This document shows positions 49,337 through 57,083 of a stretch of DNA of 64,000 bases, one piece after another. Positions within the stretch are counted from its first letter, which is position 1; each line of letters starts with the position of its first letter. Below the pieces are notes generated by a model. That model saw only the letters and a program-made list of their open reading frames with translations. It did not search any database and had not been told where the DNA came from. Where the stretch lies: positions 62,001 through 126,000 of the forward strand of contig NZ_BANU01000010.1 of NCBI RefSeq assembly GCF_000333035.1. Reading direction: 5' to 3'. This stretch comes from Gordonia sihwensis NBRC 108236 (GTDB taxonomy: Bacteria; Actinomycetota; Actinomycetes; Mycobacteriales; Mycobacteriaceae). Made by a program: the position numbers and the translations under genes.

Positions 49337-50649
49337 GACGTCGACTTCGGGCTGTAGTAGTACACGGCGCCGATATTGGTGGCGACCGCCAGGCGGCCGG
49401 TCGGCGAGACCGCGACGCCCGTCGCGAATCCCTTGGCGTCCGGCATCGGCAGTGTGCGTTCGGTAGCGCCCGAGCGTGTGTCGATCTCCATCAATTCGAG
49501 GTTCTGGTCGGCGCCGGTGCGGACCACCGTCCACGCGGTGCCCGCCGCGGTCATGCTCGACAGTCCCGTCGTCTGGAGGTCGTCGCGGCGAACGACTTCT
49601 TCGGCCCTGTCGCCGGCGTCGCGCAAGATCACCAGCGGGGCGCCGATGGTGCCCGCCGGGATGATCAGTCCGTCGGGAGAGACGGACATGGTGCCGAACC
49701 CGTATCCGCCGTTGTCGTGGGTCCACTTCACCGCGCCGTTGGACGCGTCGAGTGCGTTGATCCGGCCGTCCCTGCTGAAGGCGTAGACGGTCTTGCCGTC
49801 GGCCGACACGGTGGGAGGGCCGACCACACCGCCGGGAAGATCGGTGGCCCACTGGTCGGTGATCGCCTGGTGGTCGCCCTGGCGGGCGTACGAGAGCGCC
49901 TTCACCTGCGACGATTTCGCGCCCTGCGGGAAGAAGTTGAGGAAGAGGCGCTGGTGCGCCCAGTCGACGGCCGGGGGCGCGGAGATCGCGCATCCCGGCC
50001 CGCCGCTCACGCAGTCGCCCAGCCCGGTCAACGGGTCGGCGGCGGGCGCCGACCAGAGCTCGGCCTGCGGCATCGCGAGATCGCCGTTCTGTGAATTGAG
50101 GATCGTCACCTGGCCGAGCGACGTGGTCACCAGCACGTGGCCGGGGCCGACGAACTTGGCCGACGTCGGTACTCCGGCCACGTCCTTGCGCCAGCGGATC
50201 GCTCCGCCGCCGGTGAGCGCCAGGAACCGGCCCGGCTCTCCGATGTACGGCTGCGAGAACTGATCCACGACGGCCGCGTTGCCCCAGAAGCCGTCGGCCA
50301 TGCGCTTGCAGAAGTTCTTCCGTCCCGCTCGCGAGTCGAGCACCAGGAAGTTGCAACCGACCGGCGTCCGTGCGCTGACGACGACGTCTCCGCCGCCGTT
50401 GAGGGTCACCGGACTGGTCACCGGGCCTCCGGTGGGCCGGGTCCACGACAGTTCGAGGTCGGCCGGCGGTCGTGCGAAGCTGTAGTTCGAGTTCGCATTG
50501 TTGCCGCCGTACGACGACCAGCCCGCCGCGGGCACCGACCGCACGTCCAGGTGACCGTCGGAGCAGGAGGCGACGATCAGCGCGGTCAGCGCCCCGAGAA
50601 CGGCGGTGCGGAGGATCGCGCGCATACGTCGGCGTGCGGCCTGGGTCAT
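49333..50649 (-). CDS. PQQ-like beta-propeller lipoprotein (Rv3035-like)
   Basis: 438-aa secreted lipoprotein: N-terminal signal with lipobox near VASC (LGALTALIVASCSDG), cysteine at about residue 28. The rest has outer-membrane-protein-assembly-like PQQ repeats (GGAIRWRKDVAG, WATDLPGGVVGPPTVSADGK, LDASNGAVKWTHDNGGYG), forming a beta-propeller. It contains several Cys pairs (CNFLVLDSRAGRKNFC). Related to Rv3035. Function unknown; probably envelope assembly. Divergent from the left-handed-helix acyltransferase. ATG at 50649. Confidence 0.88.
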   Translation of the reverse strand: MTQAARRRMRAILRTAVLGALTALIVASCSDGHLDVRSVPAAGWSSYGGNNANSNYSFARPPADLELSWTRPTGGPVTSPVTLNGGGDVVVSARTPVGCNFLVLDSRAGRKNFCKRMADGFWGNAAVVDQFSQPYIGEPGRFLALTGGGAIRWRKDVAGVPTSAKFVGPGHVLVTTSLGQVTILNSQNGDLAMPQAELWSAPAADPLTGLGDCVSGGPGCAISAPPAVDWAHQRLFLNFFPQGAKSSQVKALSYARQGDHQAITDQWATDLPGGVVGPPTVSADGKTVYAFSRDGRINALDASNGAVKWTHDNGGYGFGTMSVSPDGLIIPAGTIGAPLVILRDAGDRAEEVVRRDDLQTTGLSSMTAAGTAWTVVRTGADQNLELMEIDTRSGATERTLPMPDAKGFATGVAVSPTGRLAVATNIGAVYYYSPKSTS

Positions 50650-50776
50650 CGTGCTCCGATCTGGTCGAGATGCGCGACTGCCGTCGCGCCCGCGCACGAC
50701 TCTATCGTGTCGTGTCACCAGGCCAATCGTCCGCTGGCGGAGGTCTGTCGGAGACCGTCGTTTACTGTGTGTCTTC

Positions 50777-51538
50777 ATGACCACGATGTGGAACGCCTCC
50801 TATCGTTCACGCTGGCGTGCCGGACGCCGCCGCGACCCGCAGCAGGTTCGTTTCCTGACGATGGACTCGCTGCGCTGGGTGAAGCGCAATCGCGCGTGGA
50901 CACCGTGGTATCTCGTGCGCTACTACCGTCTGGCCAGGTTCCGGATGGCGAACCCGCACATCGTGCTGCGCGGCATGGTCTTCCTCGGCAAGAACGTGGA
51001 GATCCACGCGACGCCGGAACTGTCGCGGATGGAGATCGGGCGCTGGGTGCACATCGGCGACGGCAACTCCATCCGCTGCCACGAGGGCAGCATGCGCATC
51101 GGGGACAAGACCGTCTTCGGTTGCAACAACGTCGTCAACTCATATCTCGATCTCGAGATCGGCGGATCGACGCTGATCGCGGACTGGTGCTACATCTGCG
51201 ACTTCGACCATGTCACCGACAATCTCGACCTGCCGATCAAAGACCAGGGCATCGTCAAAGGGCCGGTGCGAATCGGCCCGGACACCTGGATCGCCGCCAA
51301 GGTGACGGTGCTGCGCAACACCACCGTGGGGCGTGGCTGTGTGCTCGGTGCCCATGCGGTGGTGCGCGGAGTGATCGACGACTACGCGATAGCCGTCGGC
51401 GCGCCCGCCCGCATGGTGAAGAACCGCAAGGAGGCGTGGGAGGCCGGCGCCGAGCAGCGCGCCGAACTCGAACGCGCCTTGGCCGACATCGAGCGCAAGA
51501 AGGCCGCCGCCCGGGGCGAGGACACCAGCGCAGAGTAG
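50777..51538 (+). CDS. Left-handed beta-helix acyltransferase (Rv3034c-like)
   Basis: 253-aa LbH-fold transferase. Hexapeptide repeats are seen in IGDGNSIRCHEGSMRIGDKT, FGCNNVVNSYLDLEIGGST, KGPVRIGPDTWIAAKVTVL and GRGCVLGAHAVVRG, ending GAPARMVKNRKEAWEAG. The basic N-terminus (SYRSRWRAGRRRDPQQV) is unusual. Similar proteins acetylate sugars; Rv3034c sits in the MGLP gene cluster, where an acyl donor for the methylglucose chain is needed, but the specific acyl group is not clear from sequence. Confidence 0.88.
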   Translation: MTTMWNASYRSRWRAGRRRDPQQVRFLTMDSLRWVKRNRAWTPWYLVRYYRLARFRMANPHIVLRGMVFLGKNVEIHATPELSRMEIGRWVHIGDGNSIRCHEGSMRIGDKTVFGCNNVVNSYLDLEIGGSTLIADWCYICDFDHVTDNLDLPIKDQGIVKGPVRIGPDTWIAAKVTVLRNTTVGRGCVLGAHAVVRGVIDDYAIAVGAPARMVKNRKEAWEAGAEQRAELERALADIERKKAAARGEDTSAE

Positions 51539-51545
51539 CGCCTCG

Positions 51546-51562
51546 GCCGATCCAGGATCGGC
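51546..51562. terminator. Short bidirectional hairpin
   Basis: GCCGATCC-A-GGATCGGC (51546-51562), 8-bp perfect palindrome with one-base centre, between the convergent stops of the acyltransferase and the signal peptidase fusion. Confidence 0.4.
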
Positions 51563-51592
51563 TCACCGCGGCTGCCGATCAGCCGCCGGAGG

Positions 51593-53176
51593 TCAGCCGG
51601 CCGGAGCCACCGGAACCGGTTCGACGGAGGTCTCCGGCTGGGCGGCCGGGGCCTCCGGGGACGGAGCGTCGGGCGCAGCGGTGGTCGGCGGCGTGCGCGC
51701 CTCACTCCAGACCCCGCCCGAGCGGCTCACCACGACGACGGTGCCGTCGGGTTCGGTGATCTCCAGCCGCTCACTCTGCGGCAACCAGCGCACCGAACTC
51801 GACGACGGGAAGCTGCCCCGGTAGACGACCTCGGTCGAGGTCGCGTCCCGGATCGTCACCGCGCCGCCGTCGTCGTAGAACGCGAACTGTCCGGACGAGG
51901 TGAGCGTTCCGCCCGGCGGAAGTTCGGGGGTGGCGCTCGGACTGTCGGTGGTGGACGGCTGCGCCGGCTTCGACTCCGACGACCCTGGAGCGGTCGACGG
52001 GGACTCAGACGTGGAGGGGGCCGCGGAGCTCGACGGGGCTGCGGAGGTCGAAGCGGTCGCGGAACCGCTCGGGCTCGCCTTGGGTGCGGCCCGCGAGACG
52101 GATGACGGCGAGAGACACTCGAAGTAGGGCAGTGCCGGTGGGAGAAGTCGCGCGGCGTGGAACTGGACTTGGACGGTCAGTGTCCGCTGCGACGGGAAAA
52201 GGTAATCGTAGGCCCGCAGGGAAATGGTTAGAACGGTGTCGCCGCCGCCGAAGAGCAGGTCCCAGAGCCAAGTCCAGAAGCTGCCCCCTGTGATGTCCTT
52301 GGTGATGGTCGAGTTTGCGGGGTAAGCACTGGTCAGGAAAGTGTCAGCCTCGGTGGACGAGCCTTTCGTCACCGACAGGACGAATTTCCGGTTCGGGTCC
52401 GGCTGTGCCACGTTGGGCCAGCTGAATTGCACCGATTTCGAGAGTCCGAATCCAGGATTCGAGGCGGTACAGGCCAGAGAGATGGGGTCGGCCTCCCACC
52501 CGGTGGCCAGCGCGCCGGTTGCGGTCGCCTGGTCTGACTGCGCGGCTCGAGCCGGCCCGGAACCGTGTATGCCGGAGGCTGCGACGGCGATGACGGTCAC
52601 CGCCGCGGTGCCGGCGAGCAGCCGATGAGCGATCTTCGTGTTCCGCCACCCCCGCGCGGGTGCGAATGCGATAGCCAGCAGGGCGGCTACCGCGAGGGCC
52701 TGGAGGGTGAGGGTGAGCGGGTTGGCGAGCCACGATGCGACGTACCCGAGGATCGGCACAGTGAAGAGAACGCGCCGTGCGTCGGCGACGATGTACCGGT
52801 TCGGGTCGGGCGCAGAGTTCGCATCGCCCTGCATCGTCAGTTCAGCGGACGCCGAGGACTTCGCGTCGACGGATACTACGCGATGGGTGACGCGTGTGCC
52901 GTCGTCGCGCACGACCGTGGCGACGTCTCCGGGCTCGAGGCGGTTCGCGTCGATGGTCTTCGAGATGCCGAGGGATCCCACGGGAATGGTCGGCGCCATC
53001 GATCCGGTCTCGAAGATCAGCGGCCGGATACCGAAGATCAGGGCCACGACCGTGGCGAGGAGGCAGAGTGCACCGAGAACCGCGCCCACGGTGAGCGCGC
53101 GATCGGCGAGGCGCCGAGGCCCGGCCGGCCTGGTCGGCGTGGCGGTGATCGGTTGAGTGGGGGCGTCGTCGTTCAC
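51593..53176 (-). CDS. SipW-type signal peptidase fused to an exported C-terminal domain
   Basis: 527-aa protein. The first 185 residues form an S26 signal peptidase of the SipW/ER type: TM about 27-48, catalytic Ser59 in FETGSMAPTIPVGS, His98 in VTHRVVSVD (instead of the Lys of bacterial type I enzymes), Asp118 in MQGDANSAPD, and TM about 153-173. It continues into a third hydrophobic segment (about 187-205, RLLAGTAAVTVIAVAASGIH) that resembles the signal-like segments of its neighbours, then a beta-rich domain, a Ser/Pro/Ala linker (about 350-425) and an end rich in Pro. Peptidase and substrate thus look joined. GTG at 53176, 4 bp after the preceding stop. Confidence 0.87.
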   Translation of the reverse strand: MNDDAPTQPITATPTRPAGPRRLADRALTVGAVLGALCLLATVVALIFGIRPLIFETGSMAPTIPVGSLGISKTIDANRLEPGDVATVVRDDGTRVTHRVVSVDAKSSASAELTMQGDANSAPDPNRYIVADARRVLFTVPILGYVASWLANPLTLTLQALAVAALLAIAFAPARGWRNTKIAHRLLAGTAAVTVIAVAASGIHGSGPARAAQSDQATATGALATGWEADPISLACTASNPGFGLSKSVQFSWPNVAQPDPNRKFVLSVTKGSSTEADTFLTSAYPANSTITKDITGGSFWTWLWDLLFGGGDTVLTISLRAYDYLFPSQRTLTVQVQFHAARLLPPALPYFECLSPSSVSRAAPKASPSGSATASTSAAPSSSAAPSTSESPSTAPGSSESKPAQPSTTDSPSATPELPPGGTLTSSGQFAFYDDGGAVTIRDATSTEVVYRGSFPSSSSVRWLPQSERLEITEPDGTVVVVSRSGGVWSEARTPPTTAAPDAPSPEAPAAQPETSVEPVPVAPAG

Positions 53177-53180
53177 GTGG

Positions 53181-53792
53181 CTATCCCGTCGCATCGAAGA
53201 AGAAGACGACGCTGCCTGCAGACCCGAGGTTGAGGCCCGCGTACTGCGCCGGCGTGTCGGTCCGGAGTGTGAGCTGCATGCACAGCCGCTCGCTGCTGCC
53301 GACCGCCAACGGCCGCGGGGGTACGCCAGTGAATTCAGTCTTCGCCGTGGAGACGTTCTGTGCCGAGACGAGGGTGGCCGATCCCGACGGACACACCGTG
53401 CCGGTCGACGTGCTGCCGACGGTGGCGTTCGCGGCGACGACTGTTGATTTCAGTGTCGTCCACCGGCCGACGTCGGTGGGCGGTGTGCCGGAAGTGCCGG
53501 TCGCCTGCACCGAGGGGACGTACGTGAGCGCGACCGAGCCGACATTCTGGACGTCCACCATTGCAGCAGTCGTGTAGGCCGGGAGCAGTGTTCCCGGGAA
53601 GGTGAGGGTCGCGGTGTGTGACCCGTTCGCCTCGATCTTGAGGACCCCGGTCGTGAACGTTCCCGACAGTGTCTGGGAGGTGGTGGACCACAGCGCCGAG
53701 GTACCTATCGCGCCGGTACCCAGGAGCACGCCGCACGCGAGCAGCGCGCGGACCCTCTTCGAGGTGACCGCCGTCTTCCATCCGGGTCTCAC
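53181..53792 (-). CDS. SipW-type exported protein C
   Basis: 203-aa exported protein. The N-terminus VRALLACGVLLGTGAIGTSA has one hydrophobic segment ending in SALWSTTSQ, the [ST]xALW motif that is the usual cut region for SipW-type peptidases (compare TasA and camelysin families). The mature part is beta-rich, with a CPSG...LCMQL Cys pair. GTG start overlaps the stop of the upstream signal peptidase by 4 bp. It resembles the other two exported proteins only in the signal segment. Function not known. Confidence 0.82.
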   Translation of the reverse strand: MRPGWKTAVTSKRVRALLACGVLLGTGAIGTSALWSTTSQTLSGTFTTGVLKIEANGSHTATLTFPGTLLPAYTTAAMVDVQNVGSVALTYVPSVQATGTSGTPPTDVGRWTTLKSTVVAANATVGSTSTGTVCPSGSATLVSAQNVSTAKTEFTGVPPRPLAVGSSERLCMQLTLRTDTPAQYAGLNLGSAGSVVFFFDATG

Positions 53793-54523
53793 GATTCTGG
53801 CTCCTTCGAGGAAGGTCGCTCGGGAAGGGGATCGTCGGCACTGGCGTCGGCGATCGGCTGGGTCTGCGCGTCGCTGTGCACGGCGGCGAACGTCTCGGTC
53901 GGAGTGTCGTCCGCCGGCCCCGCGGCCGCTTCGGCGGCGGCTCTGTCACGGCGCTCCTGTCTCCAGTCGGTGTAGAACTGCCACGCGCCGTAAGCGAAGA
54001 GCAGTCCGGCGAGGACGAACACCGTCAGGGTGCGTTTGGCGCCGCTGAACCAGGTGTTGACATAGCCCAGAAGCGGAACCGAGTACCAGAGCACTCCGCG
54101 GACCTGCACCGGCCGGACCGGTGGGTCGACGGCGCTGTTGGCGTCGCCCTTGGTGATCAGCCGCGGCTGACCGGACGGCGACTTGTCGAATCCGACCACT
54201 CGGTGGGTCACCACACCGGGCTGTCCCGACTTCACCTGATAGGTGACCACATCGCCGACCTCGATCGACGAGAACGGACGCGGCTTCACCACGATCAGCG
54301 TTCCCGGCGGATAATCCGGCCGCATGGACCCGGTGAGTACGGAGTACGGCCGCGTCCCGGCGACCTTCGGTATCACGATGGTCGTGAACAGCACGGCGAA
54401 TGCCGCGATGAGAAGAATCCAGCTGACCGTCTGCCACAGAATGTGCAGTGCTCGCTGACGCGGTGTGCGCTCCACCTCCGCCGAGCCGCCGGTCTCGGTC
54501 CGAGCCGATTCGTCGCCGGTCAC
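53789..54523 (-). CDS. SipW-type signal peptidase I
   Basis: 244-aa S26B-type peptidase, about half the length of the fused paralogue. A TM helix (about 29-52) is followed by Ser66 in LTGSMRPDYPPGT, His107 in VVTHRVVGFD and GDANSAVDP; a C-terminal TM lies near 158-178. The Ser-His pair is as in the SipW/ER class. It likely cleaves the three exported proteins made by the same operon. GTG start overlaps the preceding stop by 4 bp; acidic C-terminal tail is cytoplasmic-like. Confidence 0.9.
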   Translation of the reverse strand: MTGDESARTETGGSAEVERTPRQRALHILWQTVSWILLIAAFAVLFTTIVIPKVAGTRPYSVLTGSMRPDYPPGTLIVVKPRPFSSIEVGDVVTYQVKSGQPGVVTHRVVGFDKSPSGQPRLITKGDANSAVDPPVRPVQVRGVLWYSVPLLGYVNTWFSGAKRTLTVFVLAGLLFAYGAWQFYTDWRQERRDRAAAEAAAGPADDTPTETFAAVHSDAQTQPIADASADDPLPERPSSKEPES

Positions 54524-55107
54524 GGGTTCTGTCCCGGCCGCAGCTGTCCGACGGAGAAGTCGAAGTTGATCTGATACTGGGCGGGCTGGGTGCCGGTGAC
54601 GGACTTCAGCTGGGCCTGCACGCACCAGGTGGTCTCGGCGCCGACGTCGAGCACCTTCCAATCCGATGACGACGGGGACGTCGGCGCGATCGCCGTGTGC
54701 GGACCCGTGGTGTCGGTGGCGGGAAAGGCCCCGCTCAGATCCCCCGTGCCGCCGGGGCAGCCACCGACCGAACCCGACAGCCGTACCGTGACCGCCGAAC
54801 CGGAGGACGTGATCGACGGCCCGGCGCTCGCGAGCAGGAACTTGATCCGCGTGGAACCGGTGTTCTTGATCTTCAGCGGCGCCTGCGTGACGTTGCCGAC
54901 CGCGATGTTCGTTCCCTGCAGTGCGGGGAAGGTGTGGGACGACGCTCCGTCGCCATGTGCATCGAGGCCGATGGTGCCCGTCTCGATGGTGCCTGGATTC
55001 CGAGTCTCCTCATCGGCCCACAGAGCCCCGGTGGTGTACACCGATCCGAAGATCAGTGCCACCACCAGGACTCCGAGGGCTCCGAGCAGCAGTCTGCGCT
55101 GGGTCAC
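54520..55107 (-). CDS. SipW-type exported protein B
   Basis: 195-aa exported protein. N-terminal hydrophobic segment RRLLLGALGVLVVALIFGSV is followed by YTTGALWADEE, again the xALW motif after the membrane segment. Mature part rich in Gly, Ser, Thr, with one probable disulfide (GGCPG and TWCVQ). Not similar to known enzymes; structural or fibre-like role possible. GTG start, 29 bp after the previous stop. Belongs with the two peptidases in one transcript. Confidence 0.82.
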   Translation of the reverse strand: MTQRRLLLGALGVLVVALIFGSVYTTGALWADEETRNPGTIETGTIGLDAHGDGASSHTFPALQGTNIAVGNVTQAPLKIKNTGSTRIKFLLASAGPSITSSGSAVTVRLSGSVGGCPGGTGDLSGAFPATDTTGPHTAIAPTSPSSSDWKVLDVGAETTWCVQAQLKSVTGTQPAQYQINFDFSVGQLRPGQNP

Positions 55108-55136
55108 GGTCCGGGGTTTCGCTCAGCGATTCTCCG

Positions 55137-55661
55137 TCAGGACGGCCGGACCTGGTTGAGTGTGATCTTCATATTGCTGACCTGCACCGAGGCGTTGGTG
55201 TCCTCGGTACCCGGTGTCGATTCCTTGAACTCGACCTGGACGGTCACGGGGAGCTCCTGCCCGTTCGTGACGTCGATCGGCGTGGTGGTGGTGTCGGTGC
55301 CGTTGACCGAGGTGGTCACGACGAAGTTGTCAGACGGCACGTTGGTGGTGCCGAGGTTCACGCCGAGCGTGGCCTTCATGTTCTTACCGGTCGCCGTGAC
55401 AGTGCAGTCACCGGAGTACTTCCAGACGTCGCCGGGAACCATCAGGTCTTCGAGGGGATTGATCGCGCTGCCGCCGATCATGGTCGGCGAGACGTCGGTC
55501 CAGGTGCCGCCGGTGCCGCAGTCGAGCCCGAAGTCGCCGGTCGTGATGTTGCCGCCGACGATGTCCTCGGTGTCGTTCCACAGTGCGTACGATCCGACTC
55601 CGCCGAGCAGGAGGATCGCCCCCGCGCCGACGGCCAGTGCACCTTTGGTCTTACGGTTCAT
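55137..55661 (-). CDS. SipW-type exported protein A (alternate-signal RER_14450-type family)
   Basis: 174-aa protein, first gene of the operon. N-terminus MNRKTKGALAVGAGAILLLG then GGVGSYALWNDTEDI, which matches the alternate-signal exported protein family described from Rhodococcus (TIGR04089-like). The mature domain is beta-rich with CGTGG and DCTVTATG cysteines and Thr/Val/Asn-rich strands, as in TasA-like fibre proteins. ATG with AGAGG upstream. It is probably the main substrate of the nearby signal peptidases. Confidence 0.85.
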   Translation of the reverse strand: MNRKTKGALAVGAGAILLLGGVGSYALWNDTEDIVGGNITTGDFGLDCGTGGTWTDVSPTMIGGSAINPLEDLMVPGDVWKYSGDCTVTATGKNMKATLGVNLGTTNVPSDNFVVTTSVNGTDTTTTPIDVTNGQELPVTVQVEFKESTPGTEDTNASVQVSNMKITLNQVRPS

Positions 55662-55835
55662 ATCTCTTACCTCTGGTCGCGGTGGTCATCGTCGACGCCA
55701 CCGAACTCGAAAATCGTGACGTTGTGCCACTGACCAAGTAATCGCAGACGTCCGAATAGGCCGTTACCTTCTGTTATCGAACCGTTATGTGCATCGGGCA
55801 TGTCGTCCACAGGCGCATGGGCCGAAAGGCCTCGA

Positions 55836-57083
55836 TCAGGGCTGCGACGGGTCTCGATCGGGCATCGGGCGCATCGGAATGTCCGGACGGCCGAGGTCAC
55901 GCGGCGGGCGCCTGCGCGCAGCCGCGTACACCGATGCGGTGCGCTTGGCGATCGACTGCCAGGTGAATTCCTCGCCCAGCCGGGTACGGGCGCGACGGGC
56001 GCGCTGCTGCGTCGCCGCCGGGTCGTCCAGGGCCTCGCAGACGGCGACGGCGAGTCCCTCCGGATCGAAGGGGTCGAAGGTCCAGCCCGTCTCGCCGTCG
56101 GTCACCGCTTCGCCGAGCCCACCCGCCGTGGACGTGATCAACGGGATGCCGGTGGCGGCTGCCTCGAGGGCGACGATGCCGAACGGTTCGTAACGGCTCG
56201 GCAGGACGATCGCGTCGCAGCGGTGCATCAGTTTCAGCAGGCCGTCGTGGTCCTGCCGTCCGACGAAGTCGACCGCGGCCGTCACCTGATGTTCGAGGGC
56301 CAGCTGGCGCAGCCAGCCGATCTGGGTGCCGTCGCCCGCAACCGTGAGGTGCGTGCCGGGGTGCGCCCGCCGGATCACCGGGAGTGCCTCGAGCAGATCC
56401 TGCACGCCCTTCTCGAACTCGAGCCGACCGGCGAAGAGCAACTCGGGCGGACCGCTGCGCGGGCGTCGATCCACGAACCGCCAGGTGCCGACGTCGATTC
56501 CGTTGTGGATCACGGTGATCGGCGCCAGGTCGGGGCCGAAGAGAGTCGCCACCTCCTCGCGCATGGACGCCGAACAGGTGATCAGCGCGTCGGAGGCATT
56601 GGCCAGCCACCATTCGACCGAGTGAACCTGCCGGTTGATGTGGCCGGCCACCCATCCGCTGTGCCGCCCGGCTTCGGTGGCGTGAAGAGTCGAGACCAGC
56701 GGAACGTCGAAGTACTCGGCCAGCGCAACCGCGGGGTGGGCCACCAGCCAGTCGTGCGCATGCACCACGTCCGGCGGTGGGCCGTCACGCAGGAGGCGCA
56801 GGCCGGCGCGGACGAAGCCGTGGCCCATCGCCAGCGTCCACGCCATCATGTCGGCGCCGAAATCGAACGCCGGCGGGTCTTCGGCCACCGCGATCACACG
56901 GACGCCGTTCACGACGGTGTCGGTGGTGGGATGGGTCCGGGCGTCGGTGCCCGACGGTCGGCGGGTCAGCACCGTCACCTCGTGGCCCAGGCCGGCGACG
57001 GCCTCGGTGAGATGGTGGACGTGGCGGCCGAGGCCCCCGACCACCACTGGCGGGTACTCCCAGGAGACGATCAGCACGCGCAT
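55836..57083 (-). CDS. Alpha-glucan glycosyltransferase (Rv3032-like, MGLP)
   Basis: 415-aa GT4-family retaining glycosyltransferase, equal in length to Rv3032 (414 aa). N-terminal VSWEYPPVVVGGLGRHVHHL is the donor-loop signature of glycogen-synthase-like GT4; HAHDWLVAHPA, GRLEFEKGVQDLLEALPVIR and the E-x7-E motif region PSRYEPFGIVALEAAATGIP follow. It probably extends an alpha-1,4-glucan that becomes MGLP or glycogen. Its ATG overlaps the GH57 stop by one base (TGATG), so the two are coupled. Confidence 0.9.
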   Translation of the reverse strand: MRVLIVSWEYPPVVVGGLGRHVHHLTEAVAGLGHEVTVLTRRPSGTDARTHPTTDTVVNGVRVIAVAEDPPAFDFGADMMAWTLAMGHGFVRAGLRLLRDGPPPDVVHAHDWLVAHPAVALAEYFDVPLVSTLHATEAGRHSGWVAGHINRQVHSVEWWLANASDALITCSASMREEVATLFGPDLAPITVIHNGIDVGTWRFVDRRPRSGPPELLFAGRLEFEKGVQDLLEALPVIRRAHPGTHLTVAGDGTQIGWLRQLALEHQVTAAVDFVGRQDHDGLLKLMHRCDAIVLPSRYEPFGIVALEAAATGIPLITSTAGGLGEAVTDGETGWTFDPFDPEGLAVAVCEALDDPAATQQRARRARTRLGEEFTWQSIAKRTASVYAAARRRPPRDLGRPDIPMRPMPDRDPSQP

